Part shown: piece after piece, positions 27,989 to 36,093 of the stretch
How the letters are laid out: the number at the start of each line of letters is the position of its first letter
Position numbering within the stretch: position 1 is the stretch's first letter
NCBI RefSeq assembly: GCF_014243445.1
Contig: NZ_JACLQD010000001.1
Span: forward strand, 1-64,000
Reading direction: 5' to 3'
DNA length: 64,000 nt
From: Paragemmobacter straminiformis
GTDB lineage: Bacteria > Pseudomonadota > Alphaproteobacteria > Rhodobacterales > Rhodobacteraceae
Made by a program: the position numbers and the translations under genes
Notes under the pieces: generated by a model
Database searches by the model: none
Told to the model about the DNA's origin: nothing
The model's input: only the letters and a program-made list of their open reading frames with translations

Positions 27989-29083
27989 ATGTCTGACGCA
28001 CCGATGCTCTCGGGCGACCGCTTCCGCTTGGGCACCTTCTCGACCAACTGCTCCTCGGGCATGACGCCCACACAGGCGGCCGACCGCTGGGTCAACTCGT
28101 GGGACAACAACCTGACACTCGCCAAGATGCTGGACGAGGCGGGGATCGACTTCATGCTGCCCATCGCGCGCTGGATCGGCTACGGCGGGCCGACCGATTT
28201 CCACGGCGGCGTCCTCGAAACCATGACATGGGCGGCGGGCCTTCTGGCCTCGACCAAGAACATCACCGTCTTTGCCACCATCCACGCATCGGCCAACCAT
28301 CCGGTCGTCGTCGCCAAGCAAATCGCCACCATCGACCAGATCGGCAAGGGCCGCGCGGGGCTGAACATCGTCGCGGGCTGGAACAAGCCCGAATACGAAG
28401 CCCTCGGCCTCACCCTGCCCGACGACCACGAAACCCGCTACGGCTATGCGCAGGAATGGTATGACCTGATCCGCAAGATCTGGTCCTCCGACACGCATTT
28501 CGACTGGGACAAGACATATTTCAAAGGGATCAAGGGCCTCAAGGGCGACCCCGCCCCGATGCGCGGCTCGGTTCCGGTCATCAATGCCGCAGGTTCGCCG
28601 CAGGGCCGCGAATTCGCCACCGACAACGCGAACTTCCTCTTCACCCCCGCCATCGACCTTGCGCGCTCCAAAGACGAGATCGCGGCCCTCAAGGCGCAGG
28701 CCGCCGCCAAGAACCGCAAGGTCGGCGTGCTGACCTTCAGCCATGTCGTCTGCCGCCCGACCGAGAAAGAGGCGCAGGATTACGTCCGCTACATCGTCGA
28801 CGAAAACGCCGACTGGGAGGCGACCGACAACCTCATCCGCCTGCAACTCGCCCACGCCCTCTCGTTCCCGCATGACCTGCTGACCCAGATCCGCTACGGC
28901 TTTGCCCTTGGCCACGGCGGCTTCCCCCTCATCGGCACGCCCGATCAGGTGGCCGCAGGTCTGATCCGCCTGCACGAGACGGGCTTCGCCGGCACGACCC
29001 TCTCCTTCGTGGACTACGTCAAGGAATTCCCCTACTTCCGCGACGAAGTCCTGCCGCGTCTGGCCAAGGCCGGCATCCGCTGA
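27989..29083 (+). CDS. RutA-like FMNH2-dependent (luciferase-like) monooxygenase
   Basis: 364 residues, bacterial luciferase-like barrel. Close in pattern to RutA, which opens the uracil ring with peroxy-flavin: DFMLPIARWIGYGGPTDFHGG near 47, NITVFATIHASANHP near 88, KGRAGLNIVAGWNKPEY near 124. Followed 20 bases later by a flavin reductase gene, giving a two-component monooxygenase. No other rut genes are present, so a pyrimidine substrate is not proven. The ATG at 27989 is chosen since AGGGA lies 8 bases before it; an ATG at 27980 has no room for a Shine-Dalgarno. Confidence 0.85.
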   Translation: MSDAPMLSGDRFRLGTFSTNCSSGMTPTQAADRWVNSWDNNLTLAKMLDEAGIDFMLPIARWIGYGGPTDFHGGVLETMTWAAGLLASTKNITVFATIHASANHPVVVAKQIATIDQIGKGRAGLNIVAGWNKPEYEALGLTLPDDHETRYGYAQEWYDLIRKIWSSDTHFDWDKTYFKGIKGLKGDPAPMRGSVPVINAAGSPQGREFATDNANFLFTPAIDLARSKDEIAALKAQAAAKNRKVGVLTFSHVVCRPTEKEAQDYVRYIVDENADWEATDNLIRLQLAHALSFPHDLLTQIRYGFALGHGGFPLIGTPDQVAAGLIRLHETGFAGTTLSFVDYVKEFPYFRDEVLPRLAKAGIR

Positions 29084-29102
29084 CCGATCACGGGGTGACA
29101 CC

Positions 29103-29594
29103 ATGACCGAACCATCCGCCAAGGACTTCCGCGACGCGATGCGCGCCCTTGTGGGCAATGTCAGCGTCATCACGGTCGGCGCGGGCGAACAGGCTTCGGG
29201 ACTGGTCGTCACCTCGGCCATATCGCTATCGGCCGAACCCGCGTTGCTTCTGGCCTGCGTCAACCGCAGCGCCTCGAGCCATCCTCTGCTCGTCGAATAC
29301 GGCTGCTTCGGCTGGTCCTCTCTCGGGGCCGCGCATCAGGCCGTGGCCGAACGGTTCTCGGGCTTCGGCGGGATCAAGGGCCCCGCCCGCTATGACGGGG
29401 CCGGATGGGAGACCGCGGTCACAGGGGCGCGTCTGCTGCAAGGCGCGCCCGCCGCCTTTGACTGCAACGTCGAGGAGATGATCGAACGCGCGACCCACAG
29501 CATCGTCATCGGTCGCGTCCGCGCCATCCGCACCACGGCCGGTGCCGGGGCGCTGACCTACTGGAACGGCCAGTACCGCGCCCTCACCGACTGA
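29103..29594 (+). CDS. Flavin reductase (RutF/HpaC-like)
   Basis: 163 residues, split-barrel flavin reductase. Uses NAD(P)H to supply reduced FMN to the preceding monooxygenase. Seen: DFRDAMRALVGNVSVITVG at residue 8, GLVVTSAISLSAEPALLLACVNRSAS near 36 (FMN-binding strand pair), ATHSIVIGRV near 131. Gene order and 20-base spacing support an operon with the monooxygenase. Confidence 0.88.
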   Translation: MTEPSAKDFRDAMRALVGNVSVITVGAGEQASGLVVTSAISLSAEPALLLACVNRSASSHPLLVEYGCFGWSSLGAAHQAVAERFSGFGGIKGPARYDGAGWETAVTGARLLQGAPAAFDCNVEEMIERATHSIVIGRVRAIRTTAGAGALTYWNGQYRALTD

Positions 29595-29612
29595 CCTCCC
29601 GCCCCGCCGCGC

Positions 29613-30029
29613 CTATAGGCCAAGGCGCGGAATCTCGATCGCGGGGCAACGGTCCATGACCACGGCCACCCCTTCGGCCCGCGCCCGCGCGGCGGCGTCG
29701 GCGTCGACCACACCCAGTTGCATCCAGATCGCCGTCAGCCCCGGCAGCACGCGCAAGGCCTCGTCCACCACCGCCCCCGCCTCTTCGCTGCGGCGGAAGA
29801 TGTCGACCATATCCACCGGCACGTCGATCTCGGCCAGAGACGCCCGCACCACCTCGCCCAGCGCGACCTGCCCCGCCTGCCCCGGATTGACCGGAATCAC
29901 GCGATAGCCCCGCCGGTGCAGGAATGCCGCCACCCCGTGGCTCGCCCGCTCGGGCTTGGGCGACCAGCCGACCACGGCGATCACCTTCGCCCGCGCCAGC
30001 ACATCGCGGATCACCGCATCCTCATCCAT
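29613..30029 (-). CDS. CoA-binding Rossmann-fold protein (YccU-like)
   Basis: 138 residues, a single CoA_binding domain: AKVIAVVGWSPKPERASHGVA near 15, GYRVIPVNPGQ near 42, PVDMVDIFRRSEEA near 70 and the C-terminal VMDRCPAIEIPRLGL. YccU-type proteins bind CoA or related nucleotides; their role is not established. The ATG at 30029 avoids a longer, unlikely N-terminal extension. Confidence 0.8.
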   Translation of the reverse strand: MDEDAVIRDVLARAKVIAVVGWSPKPERASHGVAAFLHRRGYRVIPVNPGQAGQVALGEVVRASLAEIDVPVDMVDIFRRSEEAGAVVDEALRVLPGLTAIWMQLGVVDADAAARARAEGVAVVMDRCPAIEIPRLGL

Positions 30030-30249
30030 GACGGCCTCCAGAATAAAAAGGCGCCCGAACCAATCGGTCGGGCGCCAGTCGCGGAACGAGGGACAGTGAA
30101 TGGAAGGAATGGGAGTTCCGGGCCCACCCCTCTGCTGTGACATAGAAACCGCAACGGCGGATTAAAGTTCCCATCAAGAGAATGTTACCGCCCGAAAACC
30201 CCGATCCGCGCCCCGATCCGGCAAACGGCACGTTTCCCCGCGAAAGGCC

Positions 30250-30273
30250 GCAAAAGTTTTCCAAAACTTTTGC
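30250..30273. repeat. AT-rich perfect hairpin
   Basis: Arms GCAAAAGTTTT and AAAACTTTTGC around CC, an 11-bp perfect stem just beyond the rlmB stop (minus strand). Terminator-like; same class as 6932-6957. Confidence 0.7.
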
Positions 30274-30289
30274 CACCCGCCCCAAGCCG

Positions 30290-31075
30290 TCAGCCCCGCA
30301 CCGAGGCCGCATAAAGCCCCACCGCCGCCGCGTTCGACACGTTCAGCGACCCGAACGCGCCGGCAAAGGGAATCCGCGCGATCACATCGCAGGTCTCGCG
30401 CGTCCGCTCGCGCAGCCCCGGCCCTTCGGCCCCCAGCACCAGCGCCACCGCGCGGCTGCCCGCCTGCGCCAGCGCATCGGCCAGCTCGACCGTGCCATCC
30501 CCGTCCAGCCCGATCAGCACATAGCCCATCTCGCGCAGCTCGCCCATCGCATCGGCAAGGTTCGTCACCCGCAGATAGGGCTGCCGCTCCAGCGCCCCGC
30601 TTGCCGTCTTGGCCAGCGCCCCCGTCTCGGGCGCGGAATGGTGGCGCGGCGCGATCACGGCCCGCGCGCCGAAGACCTCGGCCGAACGCAGCACTGCCCC
30701 CACGTTATGCGGGTCCGTCACGCGGTCAAGGCAGACGACAAGCGGCTTGCCCGCCCCCGAAATCGCGACATCGGCCAGCTTGCCCCAGTTGAGCGGCCGC
30801 ACCTCGAGCGCCGCCCCCTGATGCACCGACCCCTCGTCGATCGGCACGTCGAATTTCCGCGGGTCCGCGATTTCCGGCTCCATCCCGCTTGTCGCGATCG
30901 CCTCGGCCAGACGGTCCGCCGCATTGCGCGTCACCACCAGCCGCAGCTTCTCGCGCGCGGGGTTGACGAGGGCGTCGCGCACGGCATGAATCCCGAACAG
31001 CCAGACCGTTTCCCGCGCCTCGGCCCGCTTGCCGCGCTCCTTGTCGACCACCCAAGCCGGTTTCTTCTGTGTCAT
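30290..31075 (-). CDS. rlmB: 23S rRNA (guanosine-2'-O)-methyltransferase, TrmH/SpoU family
   Basis: 261 residues. Methylates the 2'-OH of G2251 in 23S rRNA in E. coli. Substrate-binding domain at 20-95 (WLFGIHAVRDALVNP), then the knotted SPOUT domain: VCLDRVTDPHNVGAVLRSAEVFGA near 113, LVLGAEGPGLRERT near 212 and IPFAGAFGSLNVSNAAAVGLY near 236, the three SpoU motifs. The start at 31075 (MTQKKPAW) omits an unlikely upstream extension. Divergent from tRNA-Tyr. Confidence 0.92.
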   Translation of the reverse strand: MTQKKPAWVVDKERGKRAEARETVWLFGIHAVRDALVNPAREKLRLVVTRNAADRLAEAIATSGMEPEIADPRKFDVPIDEGSVHQGAALEVRPLNWGKLADVAISGAGKPLVVCLDRVTDPHNVGAVLRSAEVFGARAVIAPRHHSAPETGALAKTASGALERQPYLRVTNLADAMGELREMGYVLIGLDGDGTVELADALAQAGSRAVALVLGAEGPGLRERTRETCDVIARIPFAGAFGSLNVSNAAAVGLYAASVRG

Positions 31076-31168
31076 CGCCGCGACCCTTCGCATATCCCCT
31101 CCCTCCATGCCGCGAGCCACCCCCAAGTTGCAAGCCGCTTTTGGGTCGCGAAATTCCCCCTTTCCGCC

Positions 31169-31197
31169 TTGACGCCCCTTTTCCCCTCGGCTATCCC
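31169..31197 (+). promoter_or_regulatory. Predicted promoter of tRNA-Tyr
   Basis: TTGACG at 31169-31174 and TATCCC at 31192-31197, spacing 17, about 12 bases before the tRNA 5' end. Confidence 0.5.
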
Positions 31198-31209
31198 CCG
31201 CCTCGCGTC

Positions 31210-31293
31210 GGGCGACGAGCTGCAAGGTGCGGCAGCGGACTGTAACTCCGCCGGGGAGACCCACGCCTGGTTCGATTCCAGGGTCGCCCACCA
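31210..31293 (+). tRNA. tRNA-Tyr (GTA) with long variable arm and unusual D-arm
   Basis: 84 bases with encoded CCA. Acceptor GGGCGAC pairs fully with GTCGCCC; anticodon stem GCGGA/TCCGC holds loop CTGTAAC (anticodon GTA); the variable arm contains GGG-GAGA-CCC; T-stem CCTGG/CCAGG holds TTCGATT. All of this fits a bacterial class II tRNA-Tyr. Odd points: position 8 is G rather than the near-universal T, and the D-loop CAAGGTG lacks A14 and A21. The D-stem is GCTG/CGGC with one wobble. Confidence 0.85.
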
Positions 31294-31315
31294 TCCCTTC
31301 CTCTGCTAGGGATGG
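31291..31315 (+). terminator. Possible terminator overlapping the tRNA-Tyr CCA
   Basis: Perfect 8-bp stem CCATCCCT/AGGGATGG around TCCTCTGCT. It includes the CCA end, and no T tract follows. Confidence 0.4.
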
Positions 31316-31319
31316 TGGC

Positions 31320-32114
31320 ATGACGCAAGACGCCTCCTTCCGCTTCACCCATGCCATCACCCGCCGCCCGCCGGGCAGCGTGGCAAACGGCCTGCGCGCC
31401 ATCGACACGGGCGCACCCGATCCCGCCCTTGTCGCGCAACACCACGCCGCCTATGTCGCGGCCCTGCGCGCGACCGGTGCCACGGTGATCGAGCTGCCCG
31501 CGCTCGACGCCTACCCCGATTCCCTCTTTGTCGAGGACACCGCCCTCTGCCTGCCCCAAGGCGCCGTCATCATGCGCCCCGGCGCCCCCTCGCGGCTGGG
31601 CGAAGCCGCCGAGATGGAACCCCACCTCCGCGCCCTCTATTCCCGCATCCACCGCATCGAGGCCCCCGCCACCATCGAGGGCGGCGACATCCTCGTGACG
31701 GGGCGCGAAATCCTCGTCGGCACCTCGGCCCGCACCAATGCCGCCGGCATCGCGGCGCTTGATGCCATCACCTCGCGCTGGGGCCACCGCCTACGTCAGG
31801 TCCACACGCCCCCCGGTGTCCTGCATTTCAAGACCGACTGCGCGCTGCTCGATGCCGGAACGATCCTGTCGACCGAACGCCTCGCGGCCTCGGGCTGCTT
31901 TGCGGGCTACCGCGTGATCCATACGGCGCCGGGCGAAGAGGCCGCCGCCAACGTCATCCGCTTCAACGACGCGGTCCTGATGCCCGCAGGTTTCCCCGCC
32001 ACGGCGCAACGCCTGCGCGACGCGGGCTATGGCGTCACCGAACTTCCCAACAGCGAATGCGCCAAGCTCGACGGCGGCATGTCCTGCCTCTCGTTGCGAT
32101 TCACCCCGTCCTAA
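31320..32114 (+). CDS. Dimethylargininase (DDAH) / arginine deiminase-fold hydrolase
   Basis: 264 residues, pentein fold. Hydrolyses N-omega-methylated arginines to citrulline and methylamines. Seen: ALDAYPDSLFVEDTALC near 59 (guanidino-binding acidic residues), ATIEGGDIL near 117, GVLHFKTDCALLD near 167 with the catalytic His, and the catalytic Cys in the C-terminal LDGGMSCLSLRF. The ATG at 31320 lies 26 bases after the tRNA-Tyr, with no separate promoter visible, so readthrough from the tRNA promoter is possible. Confidence 0.88.
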   Translation: MTQDASFRFTHAITRRPPGSVANGLRAIDTGAPDPALVAQHHAAYVAALRATGATVIELPALDAYPDSLFVEDTALCLPQGAVIMRPGAPSRLGEAAEMEPHLRALYSRIHRIEAPATIEGGDILVTGREILVGTSARTNAAGIAALDAITSRWGHRLRQVHTPPGVLHFKTDCALLDAGTILSTERLAASGCFAGYRVIHTAPGEEAAANVIRFNDAVLMPAGFPATAQRLRDAGYGVTELPNSECAKLDGGMSCLSLRFTPS

Positions 32115-32121
32115 GTGCCCC

Positions 32122-33096
32122 ATGTTCAACATCCTCGCCATCGCCCAGTCGGGGCGGCTGCAATACGAAGCCATCCTCCTTGCCGCCTCGCTCCGCGCGC
32201 ATGATCCCGCGTTCAAGGGGCGTCTGTTCCTGGCCACCCCGAACCCCGGCCCCCTCTGGGACCATGACCCCCGCATCACCGACGCGGCCACCCTGTCGCT
32301 GCTGGCCGATCTCGGCGCGGAACTCCTGCCCTTCGACAGCCGGCATTTCGGGTCGTCCTACCCCTATGGCAACAAGATCGAGGCCATCACCCACCTGCCG
32401 GAAGAACCCTTCCTCTTCCTCGACACCGACACGCTGGTCACAGGCCCGCTTTCCGCGCTGCCCTTCGATTTCGCCCGCCCCTCCGCCTCGATGAAGCGCG
32501 AGGGCACATGGCCCCAGCCCGACCTCTACGGTCCGGGCTACACCGATATCTGGAAATCGCTCTACGACCGCTTCGGCCTCGACTTCGCCGCCAGCCTCGA
32601 CCTGTCGCAGCCCGACGAATACTGGCAGCGCTACCTCTACTTCAACGCCGGCTGGTTCTTTCACGAAAGCCCCCGCCGCTTCGGCAAGACCTTCCTGCGC
32701 TTCGCCAGCGAGATCGCCGCCCATCCCGGCGCGGCGCTGGCCTGCCAAAGCCTCGACCCGTGGCTCGACCAGATCGCGCTGCCCCTCGTCATCCACGCGC
32801 TGGGCGGAGGCCGCCCCCCCGCCAGCCTCGGGGCGCTCGACACGACGCACAGCTGCCACTGGCGGCTGATGCCGCTGCTCTATGCCCGCGAATCCGACGA
32901 TGTGGTGGCAAAGCTCGAAGCCCTCGCCCACCGCCCCGAAATCGCCGCCGTGCTGCGCGGCTACCCGCCCTTCAAGCGCATGATCTATCAGCAGAAAGGG
33001 GCCGAGGTCCGCGCCCTTTTCGACCGCGCCAACCTGCCGCGCAAGGAACAGGCCATGCGCAACACGATCAAACGCGCGGGTCTCTGGACGCGCTAG
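32122..33096 (+). CDS. Putative glycosyltransferase-like protein of unknown function
   Basis: 324 residues, soluble. Not recognised with confidence. The fold suggested is nucleotide-sugar-dependent GT-A: FNILAIAQSGRLQYEAILLAASLRAH at the N-terminus, PYGNKIEAI near 83 and FLFLDTDTLVTGPL near 96 with a DTD triad where a metal-binding DxD would sit. Later come YFNAGWFFHESP near 174 and CQSLDPWLDQIALPL near 211, both patterns seen in GT8-like enzymes. It starts 7 bases after the dimethylargininase stop, so probably cotranscribed. Confidence 0.6.
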   Translation: MFNILAIAQSGRLQYEAILLAASLRAHDPAFKGRLFLATPNPGPLWDHDPRITDAATLSLLADLGAELLPFDSRHFGSSYPYGNKIEAITHLPEEPFLFLDTDTLVTGPLSALPFDFARPSASMKREGTWPQPDLYGPGYTDIWKSLYDRFGLDFAASLDLSQPDEYWQRYLYFNAGWFFHESPRRFGKTFLRFASEIAAHPGAALACQSLDPWLDQIALPLVIHALGGGRPPASLGALDTTHSCHWRLMPLLYARESDDVVAKLEALAHRPEIAAVLRGYPPFKRMIYQQKGAEVRALFDRANLPRKEQAMRNTIKRAGLWTR

Positions 33097-33137
33097 GCCC
33101 GACCCCGACCCGGGCGGTGCTGCCCCGCCGTTGCGGC

Positions 33138-33191
33138 GGGGGGCTTTGCGCCCCCCGCACCCCCCGCAGGATATTTGGGGCAAGAGGAAGA
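33138..33191 (+). repeat. Dispersed G/C-tract element, copy 4
   Basis: GGGGGGC/GCCCCCC hairpin around TTTGC, short spacer, CCCCCCGCAGGATATTTGGG, then AAGAGGAAG. Downstream of the glycosyltransferase-like gene on the same strand. Confidence 0.6.
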
Positions 33192-33291
33192 CGGACCCGA
33201 TCCGCGCCTTGCAGCCCCCGCTCGGGCAGGCTTCCGGTCTGCCGCGCAAAAAGCGTGCATCGGCTGTGCATCCCGCCCCGTAAACGGGGTG

Positions 33292-33705
33292 TCAATGCGC
33301 GAAAACGCCTTCCATCGTCGGAAATCCCTTGAACTCCAACGGGTTGCCCGAAGGATCGCGGAAGAACATCGTCCATTGCTCGCCCGGCTCGCCCGCGAAC
33401 CTGACCGAAGGCTCCAGCTCGAACGCCACCCCCGCCGCCCCGACCCTGTCGGCCAGCGCCCGCCAGTCGGGCAGCATCAGCACCACCCCGAAATGCGGCA
33501 TCGGCACCAGATGCGCCCCCACCTTCCCAGTGCGCGCATTGGCAAAAGGCTCGCCCAGATGCAGGCTCAGCTGATGGCCGAAGAAGTCGAAATCCACCCA
33601 GGTCGGCGCCGACCGCCCTTCTGCGCAGCCAAGGATTCCGCCATAGAATCCACGGGCTTCGTCAAGGTCCCTCACATGAAGGGCAAGATGGAACGGCGTC
33701 AGCAT
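33292..33705 (-). CDS. VOC-family glyoxalase/bleomycin-resistance-like protein
   Basis: 137 residues, one vicinal-oxygen-chelate domain. MLTPFHLALHVRDLDEARGFY at the start, GHQLSLHLG near 45 and the C-terminal MFFRDPSGNPLEFKGF carry the metal-ligand His and Glu positions. Probably a small dioxygenase, isomerase or binding protein; substrate unknown. AGGAGACTTGCCG precedes the ATG at 33705, a good ribosome binding site. Confidence 0.82.
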   Translation of the reverse strand: MLTPFHLALHVRDLDEARGFYGGILGCAEGRSAPTWVDFDFFGHQLSLHLGEPFANARTGKVGAHLVPMPHFGVVLMLPDWRALADRVGAAGVAFELEPSVRFAGEPGEQWTMFFRDPSGNPLEFKGFPTMEGVFAH

Positions 33706-33891
33706 CGGCAAGTCTCCTCTCGTCGCGCGCAGAAGGCTACACGCGCCAGAACCCCGCGCAAGGGAAACCCGTTCTCTGCCGCCACCCTTTGGCAAAGGCC
33801 CCGTTCCCTTCCCGCCACCCGCTGCGGCAGACCCTTCCCACAGGGCCGCGCCTGCCCTAGTCTGACGGCGAATATTAACCGAGGTGAACCC

Positions 33892-35178
33892 ATGACCACC
33901 GAACGCCCCCTTGCCTTCGACACCCTCGCCATCCACGCCGGCACCGCCCCCGACCCTGCAACCGGCGCGCGGCAAGTGCCGATCTACCAGACCACGGCCT
34001 ATGTGTTCCGCGATGCCGATCACGCCGCGAAACTGTTCAATCTTCAAGAGGTTGGCTATATCTATTCGCGCCTGACCAACCCCACCGTCTCGGCGCTGGC
34101 GAACCGCGTCTGCGCGCTCGAAGGCGGTGCGGGGGCGATCTGCTGCTCCTCGGGTCACGCGGCCCAGATCATGGCGCTGTTCCCGCTGATGGGTCCGGGG
34201 CGCAACATCATCGCCTCGACCCGCCTTTACGGCGGCACGGTCACCCAGTTCAGCCAGACGATCAAACGCTTCGGCTGGTCGGCGAAATTTGTCGATTTCG
34301 ACGACCTCGCAGCGCTCGAGGCCGCCATCGACGGCGACACCCGCGCCGTGTTCTGCGAGACCATCGCCAACCCCGGCGGCTATATCACCGACCTTGACGC
34401 CGTGGCAGCCGTGGCTGACCGCGCCGGCATCCCGCTCATCGTCGACAACACCACCGCCACCCCCTACCTCTGCCGCCCGATCGAGCATGGCGCCACCCTC
34501 GTCGTCCATTCCGCCACGAAATACCTGACCGGAAACGGCACGGTGACGGGCGGCGTGGTGGTGGATTCGGGCAAGTTCGACTGGTCCGCCTCTGACAAGT
34601 TCCCCTCGCTCTCGCAGCCCGAACCGGCCTACCACGGCCTGACCTTCCACCCCACTCTGGGTGCGATGGCCTATACGTTCCACTCCATCGCCATCGGTCT
34701 GCGCGACCTTGGCATGACCATGAACCCGCAGGGCGCGCATTACACGCTGATGGGGATCGAGACCCTTGGCCTGCGCATGCAGCGCCATGTCGAAAACGCG
34801 GGCAAGGTGGCGGAATGGCTTGAGAAACACCCCAAGGTAAAGGCCGTCACCTATGCGGGCCTGCCCTCCTCGCCCTATGCCGACCGCGTGCCGCGCATCA
34901 CACCCAAGGGGGCGGGGGCGCTGTTCACCTTCCAGCTCAAAGGCGGCTACGACGCCTGCGTCAAGCTCATCGACAGCCTCAAGCTCTTCAGCCATGTGGC
35001 CAACCTCGGCGACACGCGCAGCCTGGTGATCCACTCGGCCTCGACCACGCACCGCCAGCTGACCGAAGAGCAGCAGATCAAGGCCGGAGCCGCCCCCGAC
35101 GTGGTGCGCCTGTCGATCGGGATCGAAGATGTCTCGGACATCATCGCCGATCTCGAACAGGCGCTGGCGCAGGTCTGA
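33892..35178 (+). CDS. metY: O-acetylhomoserine aminocarboxypropyltransferase (sulfhydrylase)
   Basis: 428 residues, PLP-dependent Cys/Met-metabolism family. Makes homocysteine from O-acetylhomoserine and sulfide. Length and the long insert relative to cystathionine synthases match MetY. Seen: FDTLAIHAGTAPDPATGARQVPIYQTTAYVF at the start, VDNTTATPYLCRP near 184, and the PLP lysine in SATKYLTGNGTVTGG near 209. GAGGTGAACC precedes the ATG. A strong terminator follows. Confidence 0.93.
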   Translation: MTTERPLAFDTLAIHAGTAPDPATGARQVPIYQTTAYVFRDADHAAKLFNLQEVGYIYSRLTNPTVSALANRVCALEGGAGAICCSSGHAAQIMALFPLMGPGRNIIASTRLYGGTVTQFSQTIKRFGWSAKFVDFDDLAALEAAIDGDTRAVFCETIANPGGYITDLDAVAAVADRAGIPLIVDNTTATPYLCRPIEHGATLVVHSATKYLTGNGTVTGGVVVDSGKFDWSASDKFPSLSQPEPAYHGLTFHPTLGAMAYTFHSIAIGLRDLGMTMNPQGAHYTLMGIETLGLRMQRHVENAGKVAEWLEKHPKVKAVTYAGLPSSPYADRVPRITPKGAGALFTFQLKGGYDACVKLIDSLKLFSHVANLGDTRSLVIHSASTTHRQLTEEQQIKAGAAPDVVRLSIGIEDVSDIIADLEQALAQV

Positions 35179-35187
35179 CACCAAAGC

Positions 35188-35213
35188 AAAAGGGGGGCGA
35201 AAGCCCCCCTTTT
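35188..35213 (+). terminator. Bidirectional terminator between metY and the SIMPL gene
   Basis: 11-bp stem AAAAGGGGGGC/GCCCCCCTTTT with a GAAA tetraloop, T-run on both strands. The convergent SIMPL gene ends at 35231, so it can serve both genes. Confidence 0.88.
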
Positions 35214-35230
35214 CGTCCCTTCCATCGGGC

Positions 35231-35932
35231 TTACTGGACGATTTCGAAGGTGATCGTGACGCTTGTCGTCAATCCCACCTCGCCCGCCGCGACCGGCACG
35301 GCATCGGCCGCCGCCTCGGCCATGCGATACATCGGCATCGGACCGGGGTTGTAGCCGCCGCTTTCGGCCATCGACACGATACGCCCCAGCTTGGCCCCTG
35401 CGGCCCCCACCAGCAACTCGGCCCGTTTCCTTGCCGCGTTCACCGCATCGACCCGCGCTTTGTCGAGCGCGGGTTCGGGATCGTTCAGGCCAAAGCTGAT
35501 CCCGTTCAGCGTATTCGCCCCGTCGGTGATGGCCGCGTCCAGCACCTGCCCCACCGTGTCAAGCTTGCGCACCCGCACCGTCACCTGGTTCATCGCGATA
35601 TAGCCCACGATCTTCGGAGCCTGCGTGCCATCGTTCTGCTGCCAGTTCGGGTTCAGCGACAGGTTCGAGGTCTGCACATCGCGATCCTCGATCCCCGCAG
35701 CCTTCAGCCGCTCCATCACCGCCGTCAGCGCGGTGGAATTGGCCTCCATCGCCTCGCCCGCCGTCACGCCCTGCGTGGTGACGCCCAGCGACACGGTGGC
35801 AAGATCGGGGGCCGCGACAACATTTCCCTCGCCCGTCACCGTGATCGTGGCGGGCTGGACGGTTTCCTCCGCCAGAACGGGGGCTGCAAAAGGCAACAGG
35901 ACGGCCAGACAAAGGGCAGGGATATAGCGCAT
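35231..35932 (-). CDS. Secreted SIMPL-domain (DUF541) protein
   Basis: 233 residues. Signal peptide 1-21 (cleavage after VLA). The remainder is one SIMPL domain: ITVTGEGNVVAAPDLATVSLGVTT near 30, AAGIEDRDVQTSNLSLNPNW near 88, and the C-terminal TTSVTITFEIVQ. Members such as BP26/Omp28 are periplasmic or outer-membrane-associated oligomers; function poorly known. AAGGAG sits 8 bases before the ATG at 35932. Divergent from the large fusion gene. Confidence 0.85.
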   Translation of the reverse strand: MRYIPALCLAVLLPFAAPVLAEETVQPATITVTGEGNVVAAPDLATVSLGVTTQGVTAGEAMEANSTALTAVMERLKAAGIEDRDVQTSNLSLNPNWQQNDGTQAPKIVGYIAMNQVTVRVRKLDTVGQVLDAAITDGANTLNGISFGLNDPEPALDKARVDAVNAARKRAELLVGAAGAKLGRIVSMAESGGYNPGPMPMYRMAEAAADAVPVAAGEVGLTTSVTITFEIVQ

Positions 35933-36093
35933 TTCGGTCACTCCTTGATCGGCTGCACATTGGCGCGCCACAGGTGTTGCGGACAAGCGGTTTGACTGCC
36001 TTTTCCTTCCCTTCGGCGAAAAGCTGCTGTAACAGGATTCCGACCCCCGGCGCCACGTTTCCGCAATCCCAGAACCTGTGCTAGACCCGCGTA

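Noticed and set aside
33706-33891. SAM riboswitch before metY
   Set aside because: The leader is short and ends in an ordinary GAGGTGA ribosome binding site; I could not fit the conserved core of SAM-II or other SAM classes by eye.
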